Shown one piece after another: positions 51,927 to 61,078 of a stretch of 64,000 nucleotides of DNA. Both the position numbers and the translations under genes were made by a program. The stretch is taken from assembly GCF_000308215.1 (NCBI RefSeq), contig NZ_CAJE01000015.1, positions 1-64,000 of the forward strand, written 5' to 3'. The DNA is from Methanomassiliicoccus luminyensis B10 (GTDB lineage Archaea; Thermoplasmatota; Thermoplasmata; Methanomassiliicoccales; Methanomassiliicoccaceae). Within the stretch, counting starts at the first letter, position 1. Each line of letters begins with the position of its first letter. The notes under the pieces were generated by a model. That model was not told where the DNA came from. It ran no database searches and was given only the letters and a program-made list of their open reading frames with translations.

Positions 51927-53324
51927 ATGGGGTTCCGCTGGCAGCACTACCACACCGTATGGCTGTGGCTGTTCCTGGCCTGGATGTTCTGCTACATCGA
52001 CCGCAGCCTCACCGGGCCGGTGGTCTCCTGGATGATCGGGCACAACGTCGCCTTCCTTTCCGACGCCCCCATGCCCCACGCGCTGGGCGGCCTCATCGAC
52101 GGCATGTTCTTCGCCGGGTACATGCTCACCCAGTTCCCCGCGGGGTACCTGGGCGACAAATATGGCCGCAAGGTCATGATCGTCCTGAGCACGGCGCTGG
52201 CCTCGATCACCACGCTCATCACTGGACTCGCCCGCTCGCTGGTCGCCTTCGTAGCCGCCAGGGTGCTCACCGGCCTGGTGGAAGGCGCCTACTATTCCAA
52301 CGACCGCGCCCTCCTCACTTCGGTGACCCCGGAGCGGGTCCGGGGGCTGGCCCAGGGAGTGATCTTTGCCGGGCTGGCCGTCGGCCTGACCGTCGCTACG
52401 GTAGCCACGCCGGTCATGCTGGACGCCTTCGCATCATGGTGGGGCGCGGAGAGTTCGTGGTTCCTGCCGTTCATCATATTCGCCGTTCCGACCGCCCTGG
52501 TCGCCCTGGGGGTGTGGAAATTCGTCAGGGACCCCCACGGAGGCTCCGGGTACCTAAGACCGCTCTCTCGCCTCCTGGCCATCTGCGCGGTGTTCCTGGC
52601 CGCCATCATGGCCGCGTTCTATCTGACCCTCGACCTCCGGCTCGGCGATGTTGCCCAGGCAGCCGTCGTCCTCGCCGTGGCCGGCGTGCTCATCGCTGTC
52701 ATCTACGTTTTCCTGGGCGCGAAGAGCTCGGCGGTGCTGAAGGACCGCAACCTGGTGCTGATGTACGTATCGGCAATCCCGATCCTGTACACGCTGTGGT
52801 TCTTCGGGTTCTGGGCCCTGCTCCTGGTGTCCGAGTCCGCGAGCTTGGGCATCTCCGGAGCGGCCCTGTACGCCGGCTTCTTCGGCGTCGCCAACGTGGC
52901 TGGCTATCCCCTGGGCGGGAGGATCTACGATCGCGCCAGGGCGCGAGGGGGCGCCAGGACACGGCCGTACGTGCTCCTGTGCTCGGCGGTCGCCGCGCTG
53001 GTCCTCCTGCTGGGCGCGTACCTGCACCTGGGAGGCGCCGACCGCCTCGTCCTCGGGGTGCTGATATTTGCCATCGGGGTGCCGTTCGCAGCCATGCAGA
53101 CGGTGCACATGACCCTCACCGCGGACCTGGCCCCCCTCGGCTCAATGGGACAGGCGTTCGGCATGTGGAACCTGGTGGCGGAGATCGGCGCGCTCCTCTC
53201 GCCGGTGGTGTCGGGAGCGCTGCGCGACCTCACCGGGGGATGGGCCGCCCCCGCCGTGCTCAACGGGGCCCTGCTGCTGATCAGCGCGGCGCTGGTGCGG
53301 TCGGTCCGGAGGAAAAATAATTAA
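51927..53324 (+). CDS. MFS transporter
   Basis: About 465 residues with about 12 helices; GYLGDKYGRKVMIVLS is the motif A loop between helices 2 and 3. CYIDRSLTGPVVSW in helix 1 has acidic and basic residues likely to contact an anionic substrate, as in ACS-type carriers. Substrate unknown. ATG 51927 is used; TTG 51891 has the better Shine-Dalgarno (GGAGG) and would add 12 residues. The 239 nt upstream holds ACTATTAAC near 51797 as TATA candidate. Confidence 0.82.
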   Translation: MGFRWQHYHTVWLWLFLAWMFCYIDRSLTGPVVSWMIGHNVAFLSDAPMPHALGGLIDGMFFAGYMLTQFPAGYLGDKYGRKVMIVLSTALASITTLITGLARSLVAFVAARVLTGLVEGAYYSNDRALLTSVTPERVRGLAQGVIFAGLAVGLTVATVATPVMLDAFASWWGAESSWFLPFIIFAVPTALVALGVWKFVRDPHGGSGYLRPLSRLLAICAVFLAAIMAAFYLTLDLRLGDVAQAAVVLAVAGVLIAVIYVFLGAKSSAVLKDRNLVLMYVSAIPILYTLWFFGFWALLLVSESASLGISGAALYAGFFGVANVAGYPLGGRIYDRARARGGARTRPYVLLCSAVAALVLLLGAYLHLGGADRLVLGVLIFAIGVPFAAMQTVHMTLTADLAPLGSMGQAFGMWNLVAEIGALLSPVVSGALRDLTGGWAAPAVLNGALLLISAALVRSVRRKNN

Positions 53325-53354
53325 CGGCGATGTCCCGTTCCTGACGACGATACC

Positions 53355-53729
53355 ATGTCCCGCAGCATCCTTCTCCTCATCGGCGACCTCGACTTCGAGG
53401 TGGAGCTGAACGATACCGACACCGCGAACGCCATCTGGCTGGCGGCGCCGTTCGATGCCCGCACCAACGCCTGGGGCGAGGAGATCTACTTCGAGATACC
53501 GGTGGACGTCACCAGGCTGGAGAACGGCAGGAAGGTCCTGGAGCCGGGAGAGGTGGCGTACTGGCCCACCGGCCGGGCCCTGTGCGTTTTCTACGGCCCC
53601 ACCCCGGCGAGCAAGGACGGCGCCCCCGAGGCCATATCGGACGTGACACCGGTGGGCAGGCTGCTCGGCGACCCCCGCCGCTTCGAGGCGGTAGGGGACC
53701 GCATGAAGGTGATGGTCAGGAGGCCGTGA
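53355..53729 (+). CDS. Cyclophilin-like fold protein
   Basis: About 124 residues of the small single-domain cyclophilin-like family (TM1367-like). VAYWPTGRALCVFYGPTPASK is the family signature. Peptidyl-prolyl isomerase residues are not conserved; function unknown. It begins 30 nt after the MFS stop and is followed after 4 nt by another small gene. Confidence 0.72.
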   Translation: MSRSILLLIGDLDFEVELNDTDTANAIWLAAPFDARTNAWGEEIYFEIPVDVTRLENGRKVLEPGEVAYWPTGRALCVFYGPTPASKDGAPEAISDVTPVGRLLGDPRRFEAVGDRMKVMVRRP

Positions 53730-53733
53730 GGAC

Positions 53734-54246
53734 ATGCGGCCCGCGATCGCGACCGCCTTCCTCATCTCCGCCCCTTCGAGAAGGAAGGACGACATCATCA
53801 ACAAGGGCGACCACATCATTTACTCCGTCACCGGGACCGTCGGCGACAAGGAGGTCAAGGGCGCGATAGGGGTCAAGGTCATCTCCAAGAAGGACCACGA
53901 GTACGAGATCGAGGTCACTCCCAAGGGCGTGCCGTTCATGAAGAAGGCCCGCCTGAAGTTCCCCTGGAACGGGAGCAGCCTCGCCGACCTGGGCGGCATC
54001 GTGGCCGGCTGGTCGGTGCTCCATGACGGCGAGAGGATCGGGAAGGAAAAGGTGCCCACGCCGTTCGGGGAGCGGGAGGTGGAGAGGTACATGCGCATCG
54101 AGCAGCGGCCCGAGGGCACGCTGAAGACCGAGCAGTTCGTGGACCTCGAGCATCATTTTCCGTTCGGCGCGCGCATGTCCGGCATGAGCGGCGATGTCCT
54201 GTTCGGCATCATGGAGACGAACATCAAGTGGATCAAGGGAGCTTAA
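53734..54246 (+). CDS. Conserved hypothetical protein, about 170 residues
   Basis: A mainly beta-strand, lysine- and glutamate-rich protein (DHIIYSVTGTVGDKEVKGA; EYEIEVTPKGVPFM). No motif or membrane segment recognised. GAGG precedes the ATG by only 3 nt, so the true start could be an internal codon; the first 15 residues look unlike the rest. It is probably co-transcribed with the cyclophilin-like gene. Confidence 0.55.
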   Translation: MRPAIATAFLISAPSRRKDDIINKGDHIIYSVTGTVGDKEVKGAIGVKVISKKDHEYEIEVTPKGVPFMKKARLKFPWNGSSLADLGGIVAGWSVLHDGERIGKEKVPTPFGEREVERYMRIEQRPEGTLKTEQFVDLEHHFPFGARMSGMSGDVLFGIMETNIKWIKGA

Positions 54247-54321
54247 AGAGGAAAGGCTGAGGTCGGCGTAAGGGCATAAGCCGCTGGACCTCTTGGAGAA
54301 ATGGTCGGTCGGCATCGCTGA

Positions 54322-55719
54322 TCATGGTGAGCTGCCATATCTGAAAGGATGTGGACTGATCGAAGGAGCCCCCACCAGCTCCAGGCCGTCGAACACCATC
54401 GAGGGCACGATGACCGACCCGACCGCTTCGGGGTCGTTCCCTATCTCCAGCACATTCCTCAGCGCCTCGTACATGTTGCCCACCAGCAGGGCGTGCTTGA
54501 AGTGCGAGACGACGGAGCCGTTCTTGACCAGGTGCCCCAGCCTCACCTCCAGCGCGAACGCGCCGGAGATGCCGTTGACGTCGGGATGGGCGAACTTCTC
54601 CACCACCGCCCCCTCGTCGAGCGAAGCGATCATCTCGTCCCGGGACCTCGCGCCGGGCTCCACCACCAGGTTTAAGTGCCCCGCGGTCAGCGGGAACTGG
54701 AACTGGTACTGCGAGTTCACCGCGCTCCGCCTCACCCCGTTGCCGGACGGCCTCTTCCCGGCCACCGCGGCGTTGTAGCTGTCGTACAGGAAGGTCCTCA
54801 GGACCCCGTCCTCGATGATCTTCTTCGGCGAGGCGGGCACCCCCTCGTCGTCGTACGGCGCGGAGAGCACTGCCCTCGGGTCAGTGGGGTCATCGAGCAC
54901 GGTGACGCTCCTCGACGACACCTCCTTTCCCTCCATCCCGGTCCACGGAGAGCGCTTCTTGTTCACGCTCTCGCCGCTGGCGGCCGTGCCCACGGAGAGG
55001 TCGAACATCTCTCCCAGCTCGCCGGGGCATATCAGCACCGGCAGCCTCGATGAACCTTTCAGGGCCTTGGCGTCCCTTGCCGCCTTGGCCTGCTCCGCCA
55101 GCTCGGCGCCGAGCTTCGTAGGGTCGAGGTCGGACAGGCGGGGCGAGGTGAAGTTCTTGACCCCCTCGCCCGGGGACGGGCCGTCGGCCATGGAGCCGAA
55201 CTCCGAGTACACCAGGGTGTTGTCGTGGGCGATGTCCACCCCGTTGGAGTTGAGGACCAAGGTGGTCACGCTTCCCGCGCGGACCATGCCTTTGGGCACC
55301 TTGACCCCGCGGTCCGACGCCGCGGCGGCCACTTCCATGGCGATCTCGTTCAGCTCCCCGGCCTGGAGGTCCACTACCCTGGGGTCGAGATTGTTCACGC
55401 CCGCTGCTGACGATAAGGGGTGCGGCAGCGAATCATAGGCGCGCGAGGCGGGGGTGAGGTCGGCGAGGCGGGATGCCGCTCGGGCGCACCGCTCCGCTTC
55501 CTCCGCCGATATGCAGGTCGAGGAGGCCTGCGCGATCTTCCGTCCCTTCAGCGCCCTCACCGCGATCCCCTGGTCGCTCTTTTCCTCGGCGTTCTTGATG
55601 CGGCCGTCGTCGACGTACACGCTCACGGTCCGCGCCACGGAGGCGAAGACCTCGGCCTGCGACGCCCCGCTCCTCCCGGCCTCCTTCAAGGCTGCCTCCG
55701 CCAGCTCCCGGAGGTCCAT
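54322..55719 (-). CDS. tldE: TldE/PmbA-like metalloprotease-family subunit
   Basis: About 465 residues. GIAVRALKGRKIAQASS and DDPTDPRAVLSAPYDDEGVPA (TldE-type) with GARSRDEMIASLDEGAVVEKF are typical. TldE lacks the HExxxH zinc motif of its partner TldD and forms a heterodimer with it that cleaves unfolded peptides. It starts next to the TldD stop without a gap. Confidence 0.88.
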   Translation of the reverse strand: MDLRELAEAALKEAGRSGASQAEVFASVARTVSVYVDDGRIKNAEEKSDQGIAVRALKGRKIAQASSTCISAEEAERCARAASRLADLTPASRAYDSLPHPLSSAAGVNNLDPRVVDLQAGELNEIAMEVAAAASDRGVKVPKGMVRAGSVTTLVLNSNGVDIAHDNTLVYSEFGSMADGPSPGEGVKNFTSPRLSDLDPTKLGAELAEQAKAARDAKALKGSSRLPVLICPGELGEMFDLSVGTAASGESVNKKRSPWTGMEGKEVSSRSVTVLDDPTDPRAVLSAPYDDEGVPASPKKIIEDGVLRTFLYDSYNAAVAGKRPSGNGVRRSAVNSQYQFQFPLTAGHLNLVVEPGARSRDEMIASLDEGAVVEKFAHPDVNGISGAFALEVRLGHLVKNGSVVSHFKHALLVGNMYEALRNVLEIGNDPEAVGSVIVPSMVFDGLELVGAPSISPHPFRYGSSP

Positions 55720-57096
55720 TCAATCGCCCCCTACTGTGATGCGGGAGCGGCAGTACGGTCCTCCTGACGAGACCGGCACGAAATCCTCGTTGCCCTTGCC
55801 GCAGGTGCCGGCGTCGAGCTGGGTCCTGTCCCCCACTGCATCGGTGGTCCTCAGTATGTCCAGCGCCTTTCCCGTCAGCGTCATGGAGCGCACCGGCCTG
55901 GTCACCTCGCCGTTCTCGATAAGGAAACCGCGCAGCGACTTCGCTTCGAAGCCCCCGCCCACGGGGTCCTCCATGCCGTTGACCATCTTGTCGGTGACGA
56001 CGCCGAACTTCACATCCTCGATCATCTCCTCCAGCGTCCATTCCCCGGCCTCGAAGAAGGTGTTGGTCATGCGCACCCACATCCTCCGTCCGAAATCCTG
56101 GGCGCGGCCGTTCCCGGTGGGAGGGACCCCCATCTCGGCGGCGGTCTCCAGAGAATGCATGTAGCCGTGGTAGACCCCGTCCTCGATGATGAGCGTACGC
56201 GATGACGGGGTGCCCTCGTCATCGAACCGCAGGGTGCCGTAGGCGCCCTCCACGGTCCCGTCGTCGACCATGGTGATCTGCTCGTTCGCCACTTCATTTC
56301 CCACCATGTCGGTGAGGAACGAGCGGCGTTTCACGATCTCGTCCCCTTCCGAGGCATGGCCCATGACCTCATGGGCGAGAAGCCCTGACACCACGGGGTC
56401 GGTGATGCAGGTGACCTCTCCCGACGGAGGCTTGACGGCCCCGAGCTGCACGATGGCCTCCTTGGCCGCGGAGGAGCCCATCTCATTGACGTCGCACTGC
56501 CGGAGCAGCTCCATTCCCCCAGTACCGTCGGTGAAGTTCCAGTACATCTCCTTGCGCCCGCCGTCGGAGGCGATGCTCATCGCCATCAGGCGGATGCGGG
56601 AGTCCTCCCATCTCAGCCGGGAGCCGAAGGAGTTGACCAGCACGGTGGTCCTGGCCCCCTCGAGATAGGTGGAGTTGGTGTTGATGATCTTAGGCGAGGT
56701 CCTCTGCGCCTTGTCCAGGTCCCTGACGAGAGCGAGCTTCTCTTCCACCGGCACCGAGGACGGGGGGATGCGCGCCTTGGCCTGGTACGTCCCGGTCCTG
56801 GCCAGCTGCTCCGGTATCCCCTTTCCCGGGCTGGTGCCGGAGCGGGCCGATGCGACGGCTTCTTCCGCCAATTGAAGGAGCGTCCTCCGGTCCGTCCTCA
56901 CCGCGGAGGCGTAGCCCCAGGAACCGCCCACGCGGGCCCGGAGGCATACGCCGGCCAGCCGGCTGTCCGCCAGGGTGCGGACCTCCCGATCTGACATCCT
57001 TATCGACAGGCCGGAACTGTCCTGGAACCGGGCATCGCAGAACCCCGCCCCCAGGTCGCGCATCCTCTCCACCGCCTTCTCCAGCACGTCCTCCAT
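55720..57096 (-). CDS. tldD: TldD-like zinc metalloprotease subunit
   Basis: About 458 residues. HEVMGHASEGDEI (His242, Glu243, His247) is the zinc site, and GTCGKGNEDFVPVSSGGPYCRS near the C-terminus the conserved Cys motif. Forms the active site of the TldD/TldE protease. ATG 57096 overlaps the preceding stop by one nucleotide (TGATG). Three-gene unit: PepQ-like, tldD, tldE, all peptide degradation. Confidence 0.9.
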   Translation of the reverse strand: MEDVLEKAVERMRDLGAGFCDARFQDSSGLSIRMSDREVRTLADSRLAGVCLRARVGGSWGYASAVRTDRRTLLQLAEEAVASARSGTSPGKGIPEQLARTGTYQAKARIPPSSVPVEEKLALVRDLDKAQRTSPKIINTNSTYLEGARTTVLVNSFGSRLRWEDSRIRLMAMSIASDGGRKEMYWNFTDGTGGMELLRQCDVNEMGSSAAKEAIVQLGAVKPPSGEVTCITDPVVSGLLAHEVMGHASEGDEIVKRRSFLTDMVGNEVANEQITMVDDGTVEGAYGTLRFDDEGTPSSRTLIIEDGVYHGYMHSLETAAEMGVPPTGNGRAQDFGRRMWVRMTNTFFEAGEWTLEEMIEDVKFGVVTDKMVNGMEDPVGGGFEAKSLRGFLIENGEVTRPVRSMTLTGKALDILRTTDAVGDRTQLDAGTCGKGNEDFVPVSSGGPYCRSRITVGGD

Positions 57097-58184
57097 CAGA
57101 TCACCCGCAGCTCCCTCTTCGCCGAGGTCAGCACCTCGCATCCGTCCTTTGTCACCCTGACATCATCCTCGATCCTGACGCCTCCCACACCCGGCAAGTA
57201 CACTCCCGGCTCCACCGTCATGATCATGTTCTCCTCCAGCACCAGGTCGATGTTGGGCGCCAGCCTCCCGCCGTCGTGGACGTTGAGGCCAAGGCCGTGG
57301 CCGGTGGAGTGGATGAGCCTCCCCTTGAACTCGGTGGAATCTATGTACGACCGCGCGGCGGCGTCGACATCAGAGCCGGCCACGCCGGCGCGCACCGCTC
57401 CGATCGCTCTCCTCTGCGCTTCCAGCACCACCTCGTACATGCGCCTGGCCTGCTTCTCCTGGTAAGCGGCGAGGAAGGTCCGGGTGATGTCCGAGCAGTA
57501 CCGGCGGTACTTGCACCCGAAGTCGAACAGCGCCGGGTCCCCGGCCTCCAGCCTGCGGTCCCCGGGCACATAGTGCGGCTCCGCGGACCCGGGACCGAAC
57601 GCGGCGATGGTATCGAAGGAGACGGACGACGCCCCCATCTTCTGCATGCGGTACCCGATCTCGGCGGCGGCCTCGTACTCGGGCATGCCGAGCCGGAGGA
57701 AGTCGGGGATCTGGTCCGCCACCCTCGACGCGATGCGGCAGGCCTCCCGGATGTTCTCCACCTCCTTGCGGTCCTTGATCATCCGGGCCCTGCCGATGGC
57801 CTGCTCGACATCCACGAACCTCGCCTCGGGGACGGCCTTCTCCACCGCCCTCATCCCGCGGCAGGTGATCCCCGGCCCGTTGATGCCAAGTCTCTTGACA
57901 CCCTTCAGCGCCTCCTGGAGAAGCGCCTCCCGTTCGGCCGAGGAGAAGAACACCTGGATGTCCGCCGACGAGGCCCTCGCCGAGGTCTCTTCCAACCGGG
58001 AGGTGAGGAGCTGAACCCTGCCGTCCGGCCACAGGATGGCCGGACACTCTTCGAACAATCCTGACTCGACACCGGCGGCGTAGAAGAACCCCGCGTCGGC
58101 CATAGGCTCCTGGTCGTTCATCAGCAGAATAGCGTCCACCGGCTCGGCGAGGTTCGAGAAGATGCGCAAGACCCTTTCTTTCAT
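57096..58184 (-). CDS. M24 family aminopeptidase (Xaa-Pro dipeptidase-like)
   Basis: About 362 residues. N-terminal creatinase-like domain and C-terminal pita-bread domain with the metal ligands FDFGCKYRRYCSDITRTF (two Asp), HSTGHGLGLNVHD (His), VEPGVYLPG (Glu) and VRIEDDVRV (Glu). Removes residues before proline in peptides. ATG 58184 lies about 35 nt after TATA-like GATTAAGTATT. Confidence 0.88.
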   Translation of the reverse strand: MKERVLRIFSNLAEPVDAILLMNDQEPMADAGFFYAAGVESGLFEECPAILWPDGRVQLLTSRLEETSARASSADIQVFFSSAEREALLQEALKGVKRLGINGPGITCRGMRAVEKAVPEARFVDVEQAIGRARMIKDRKEVENIREACRIASRVADQIPDFLRLGMPEYEAAAEIGYRMQKMGASSVSFDTIAAFGPGSAEPHYVPGDRRLEAGDPALFDFGCKYRRYCSDITRTFLAAYQEKQARRMYEVVLEAQRRAIGAVRAGVAGSDVDAAARSYIDSTEFKGRLIHSTGHGLGLNVHDGGRLAPNIDLVLEENMIMTVEPGVYLPGVGGVRIEDDVRVTKDGCEVLTSAKRELRVI

Positions 58185-58270
58185 GGGTTCACTCGCTTCA
58201 TGATTGACCCTTGCTCGGAAATACTTAATCACGAACGTGTGGCATCGCCGGAACGGTCCGAATTCTAAGC

Positions 58271-58280
58271 ATTTATATAC
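58271..58280 (+). promoter_or_regulatory. Strong TATA box
   Basis: ATTTATATAC closely matches the archaeal consensus TTTATATA. The predicted start is at about 58302 and the leader of about 20 nt ends with AAAGGTGA, 6 nt before ATG 58323. Both signals are near-ideal, so high expression is expected. Confidence 0.65.
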
Positions 58281-58322
58281 AAAGCCGGAATGTTATATCA
58301 ATTGCAATAAAAGGTGAATCAC

Positions 58323-58682
58323 ATGGTCACACTTGGAACCGCATTCGAGGACCTGGACAATGAGATGGAGAGCATGCTTGACATGGTGTCGGAAGCCCTT
58401 GACCTGCTGGACAAGGGGAAGAAGGACGAGGCCGTGACCATCCTTACCGACCTGGAGGATGCCATGCTGGACTTCCTCGACTACGAGGAGGTCGATGAGG
58501 AGGAAGAGGTCGAGGTCGTGGAGGTCGAGGCGCCCAAGAAGGCTACCAAGGCTGCCAAGCCGGCCGCGAAGCCCGCTGCCAAGAAGGCGGCCGCCGCGCC
58601 CAAGAAGGCGGAGGCGAAACCCAAGGCCGCTCCGAAGGCCCCTAAGGCTCCGAAGAAGCCAGCCGCGAAGAAGAAAAAGTAA
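58323..58682 (+). CDS. Acidic protein with histone H1-like Lys/Ala/Pro tail
   Basis: About 119 residues with two opposite halves. Residues 1-60 are acidic and helical (FEDLDNEMESMLDMVSEAL), ending in a run of Glu/Asp/Val (VDEEEEVEVVEVE). Residues 65-119 are almost only Lys, Ala and Pro in AAK, KPAAK and APKAPK repeats, as in eukaryotic histone H1 tails and in some bacterial H1-like proteins. The tail should bind DNA or RNA; the acidic half may dimerise or mask it. A strong promoter suggests an abundant chromosomal or ribosome-associated protein. Function is inferred from composition only. Confidence 0.65.
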   Translation: MVTLGTAFEDLDNEMESMLDMVSEALDLLDKGKKDEAVTILTDLEDAMLDFLDYEEVDEEEEVEVVEVEAPKKATKAAKPAAKPAAKKAAAAPKKAEAKPKAAPKAPKAPKKPAAKKKK

Positions 58683-58734
58683 GCCCTTCTCCGCTGAAAT
58701 CCCCGCAAACCTCTTCCTGTTCTTTACCGTCCGC

Positions 58735-59553
58735 TCAGACGCCGATCCACACGTTGCCTAGGATGCGCTTTATCGCCGCCACCGCCGACAGCGCGGCCAG
58801 GTAGCTGGTGGCGGGGTTCTTCGGCGACGGCAGGTTCTGCGTCTCGCACCGGAGCTCACCGAAGTCGCCCTTCACTATCAGGGTGTGGGAGTTCTTCTCC
58901 GCGGTGGGATCGCAGATGATGGTGACCTTGGTCTCATCGAAGCCGACCCCGAGGAGCGAGATGGTCGCCGCCACGTTGAGGTTCTTGGGGAACTGGGACG
59001 AGGCGTCGCGGGCGTTGCCCTCGAACACCACTGCCGGTTCGGTCAGCGAGTCGACGTCGATGCCCCGCATCGCGAGGCCGGGAGCGCCGCGAAGGCCTTT
59101 GGGCCCCTTGCGGGTGATCAGGCGCACCTCGCTGATGCCCGCCGCCGCAGCGGAGTGCAGGCCGTCGGTGCCGCAGATGGCGCCGGAGGGGACGTAGATC
59201 CTGGAGCGGTGCTTCTTGGCCAGGGTGAAACATTTCTCCCTGAAGGCGTCGTCCGAGAACGCCCCCACGCTCATGACCATGATGTCCGCGCCGTTCTCCA
59301 GTACGAACGGCACGTACTTCTTGGCCGCCTCTTGGGTGGCGGCCTCTACCGCCAGGTCCACCTCTCCCAGGACCTTCGCGAGCTGCCCGTTGGTGTGGTC
59401 CACGTACTGCGCCTTCTCCAGCGACTCGATCAGGTGGACCGCGTAGTCCCTGCTCTGGTCGGTGACGTAGACCCTGTCGACCTCTGGCATATCATGCACA
59501 GCCTTGGCCAGCACCGAGCCGATGGACCCGGTGCCGATGATCAATATGCGCAT
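58735..59553 (-). CDS. nadX: L-aspartate dehydrogenase
   Basis: About 272 residues. N-terminal Rossmann motif IIGTGSIGSVLAK; SGAICGTDGLHSAA and NLNVAATISLLG are typical active-site parts of NadX, with a conserved His in the catalytic centre. Oxidises aspartate to iminoaspartate for NAD biosynthesis, replacing NadB in anaerobes. GAGGTATATACATC (59573-59587 minus strand) lies about 25 nt upstream, so probably leaderless. Confidence 0.88.
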   Translation of the reverse strand: MRILIIGTGSIGSVLAKAVHDMPEVDRVYVTDQSRDYAVHLIESLEKAQYVDHTNGQLAKVLGEVDLAVEAATQEAAKKYVPFVLENGADIMVMSVGAFSDDAFREKCFTLAKKHRSRIYVPSGAICGTDGLHSAAAAGISEVRLITRKGPKGLRGAPGLAMRGIDVDSLTEPAVVFEGNARDASSQFPKNLNVAATISLLGVGFDETKVTIICDPTAEKNSHTLIVKGDFGELRCETQNLPSPKNPATSYLAALSAVAAIKRILGNVWIGV

Positions 59554-59635
59554 TAGGTGGCCTCATCGCTAGAGATGTATATACCTCTGTCCCCGGCGGC
59601 AAATAATTTATCATCCCAGGCTACGATTGGGACGC

Positions 59636-60040
59636 ATGAGGTACGAGAGGCTCGAGCACACCGCCGACGTCATGGTGAAGGCCCACGGCTCCACCCTGAA
59701 GGAGTGCTTCGAGAACGCCGCGTACGCGATGACGGATACCATGCTGGACGCTTCCAGGGTCGAGGCGAGGGATAGTACGATCATCGAGGCCGAGGGCGAC
59801 ACCATGGAGGACCTCCTGTACAGCTTCTTGTCCGAGGAACTGTTCATCTTCGACGCCAGGCGCCTCGCGCTGGTGGAGTTCGAGGTCGAGCTCGGCGACA
59901 AAAAGCTCCGGTGCCGGGCGAGGGGGGAGCCCTTCGACCCTGCCAAGCACGAGCCGAAAACAGAGATAAAGGCGGTGACCTATCATATGTTGGAGGTCGA
60001 CGTGACCGAGCCGTCGGTCACCGTCCTATTTGATGTATGA
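59636..60040 (+). CDS. Archease
   Basis: About 134 residues. YERLEHTADVMVKAHGSTLKE and DTMEDLLYSFLSEEL with the closing KAVTYHMLEV are the conserved archease motifs; the acidic residues bind Ca. Activates the RtcB-type RNA ligase for tRNA splicing. Overlaps the next gene by 4 nt (ATGA). AAATAATTTATC about 25-30 nt upstream fits a leaderless mRNA. Confidence 0.9.
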   Translation: MRYERLEHTADVMVKAHGSTLKECFENAAYAMTDTMLDASRVEARDSTIIEAEGDTMEDLLYSFLSEELFIFDARRLALVEFEVELGDKKLRCRARGEPFDPAKHEPKTEIKAVTYHMLEVDVTEPSVTVLFDV

Positions 60041-60996
60041 AAGCTTCCGCCGCCGCCCACCCCATCCAGGGATTGATCAAGTACCACGGCCTCAGGGACG
60101 AGGGGCTCAGGCTCCCGTTCCACGATTCCATTTCTGTCTGTACCGCCCCCATGCACACCCATACCACCGTGGAGTTCGGTCATGAGCACGACCACGCCAC
60201 CATCGACCGGGTACAGGCCTCGGAGCGGGACATGGAGCGCATCCGGGACGTCATCGACCCTCTGCGCGAGGAGGCCGGCGAGCGCTCCGGGATGAGGATG
60301 GTGTCGCTGAACGATTTTCCGTCCAACATCGGGCTGGGGGCATCGGCCTCGGGCTTCGCCGCGCTGACCGTCGCTGCCGCTGCCGCGCTTGGTCTTGAGC
60401 TATCGCTCGAGGAGCTATCCCGCTATGCCCGCCGGGGAGCGGGCTCGGCGTCCCGCGCCGTGACCGGAGGGTTCTCCCGGTGGTACGCGGGGACGGGGGA
60501 CCGGGACTCCATATCCAAGGAGGTCCCCCATCCCGGGGACATGGACCTCGCCATGCTGGTGGCGCTGGTCCCGGCGCACAAGTTCACCGAGCTGGCGCAC
60601 AAGGACGTCCTCAGCTCCCCGTTCTTCAAGGCCCGGCTGGAGTACGTGCCGACGGTCCTGGACAGGATGGAGGATGCCGTCCGCAGGGGGGACGTGGACG
60701 AGATGGGCAGGCTGGCCGAAACGGACACCTTGCTCCTGCACGGCATCACCATGACCGGGGCGGACGAGATGGTGCTGTGGCGCCCGGAGACGGTGAAGGT
60801 GATCCTCGAGGTCAAGGCGATGCGGCAGGAAGGGGTGAGGTGCTACTTCTCCATCGATACCGGGGCGACGGTCTACATCAACGCCCACGCCGCCGACGTG
60901 GACCTGATCCGGGGGAGGATCGAAGGCTTGGGCATCAGGACCATGACCTGCTCGGTGGGCGGCCCCGCCAGGGTTGAGGCGCAGCACCTGTTCTGA
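60037..60996 (+). CDS. Mevalonate (di)phosphate decarboxylase-like GHMP-family protein
   Basis: About 319 residues. NDFPSNIGLGASASGFAAL is the GHMP phosphate loop, GAGSASRAVTGGFSRW the substrate loop, and SIDTGATVYI corresponds to the DAGPN motif of mevalonate diphosphate decarboxylase with the catalytic Asp kept. Thermoplasmata use variants of this family (mevalonate 3-kinase, bisphosphomevalonate decarboxylase), so the exact isoprenoid substrate is open. Translationally coupled to archease. Confidence 0.8.
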   Translation: MKASAAAHPIQGLIKYHGLRDEGLRLPFHDSISVCTAPMHTHTTVEFGHEHDHATIDRVQASERDMERIRDVIDPLREEAGERSGMRMVSLNDFPSNIGLGASASGFAALTVAAAAALGLELSLEELSRYARRGAGSASRAVTGGFSRWYAGTGDRDSISKEVPHPGDMDLAMLVALVPAHKFTELAHKDVLSSPFFKARLEYVPTVLDRMEDAVRRGDVDEMGRLAETDTLLLHGITMTGADEMVLWRPETVKVILEVKAMRQEGVRCYFSIDTGATVYINAHAADVDLIRGRIEGLGIRTMTCSVGGPARVEAQHLF

Positions 60997-61078
60997 GATC
61001 GCCTGCATCTCTGCGGACCCCCGGCGGGGACCGTCATCACCCAACGTATTTTAAACAGCATTTGATTAGGTCCATTTC

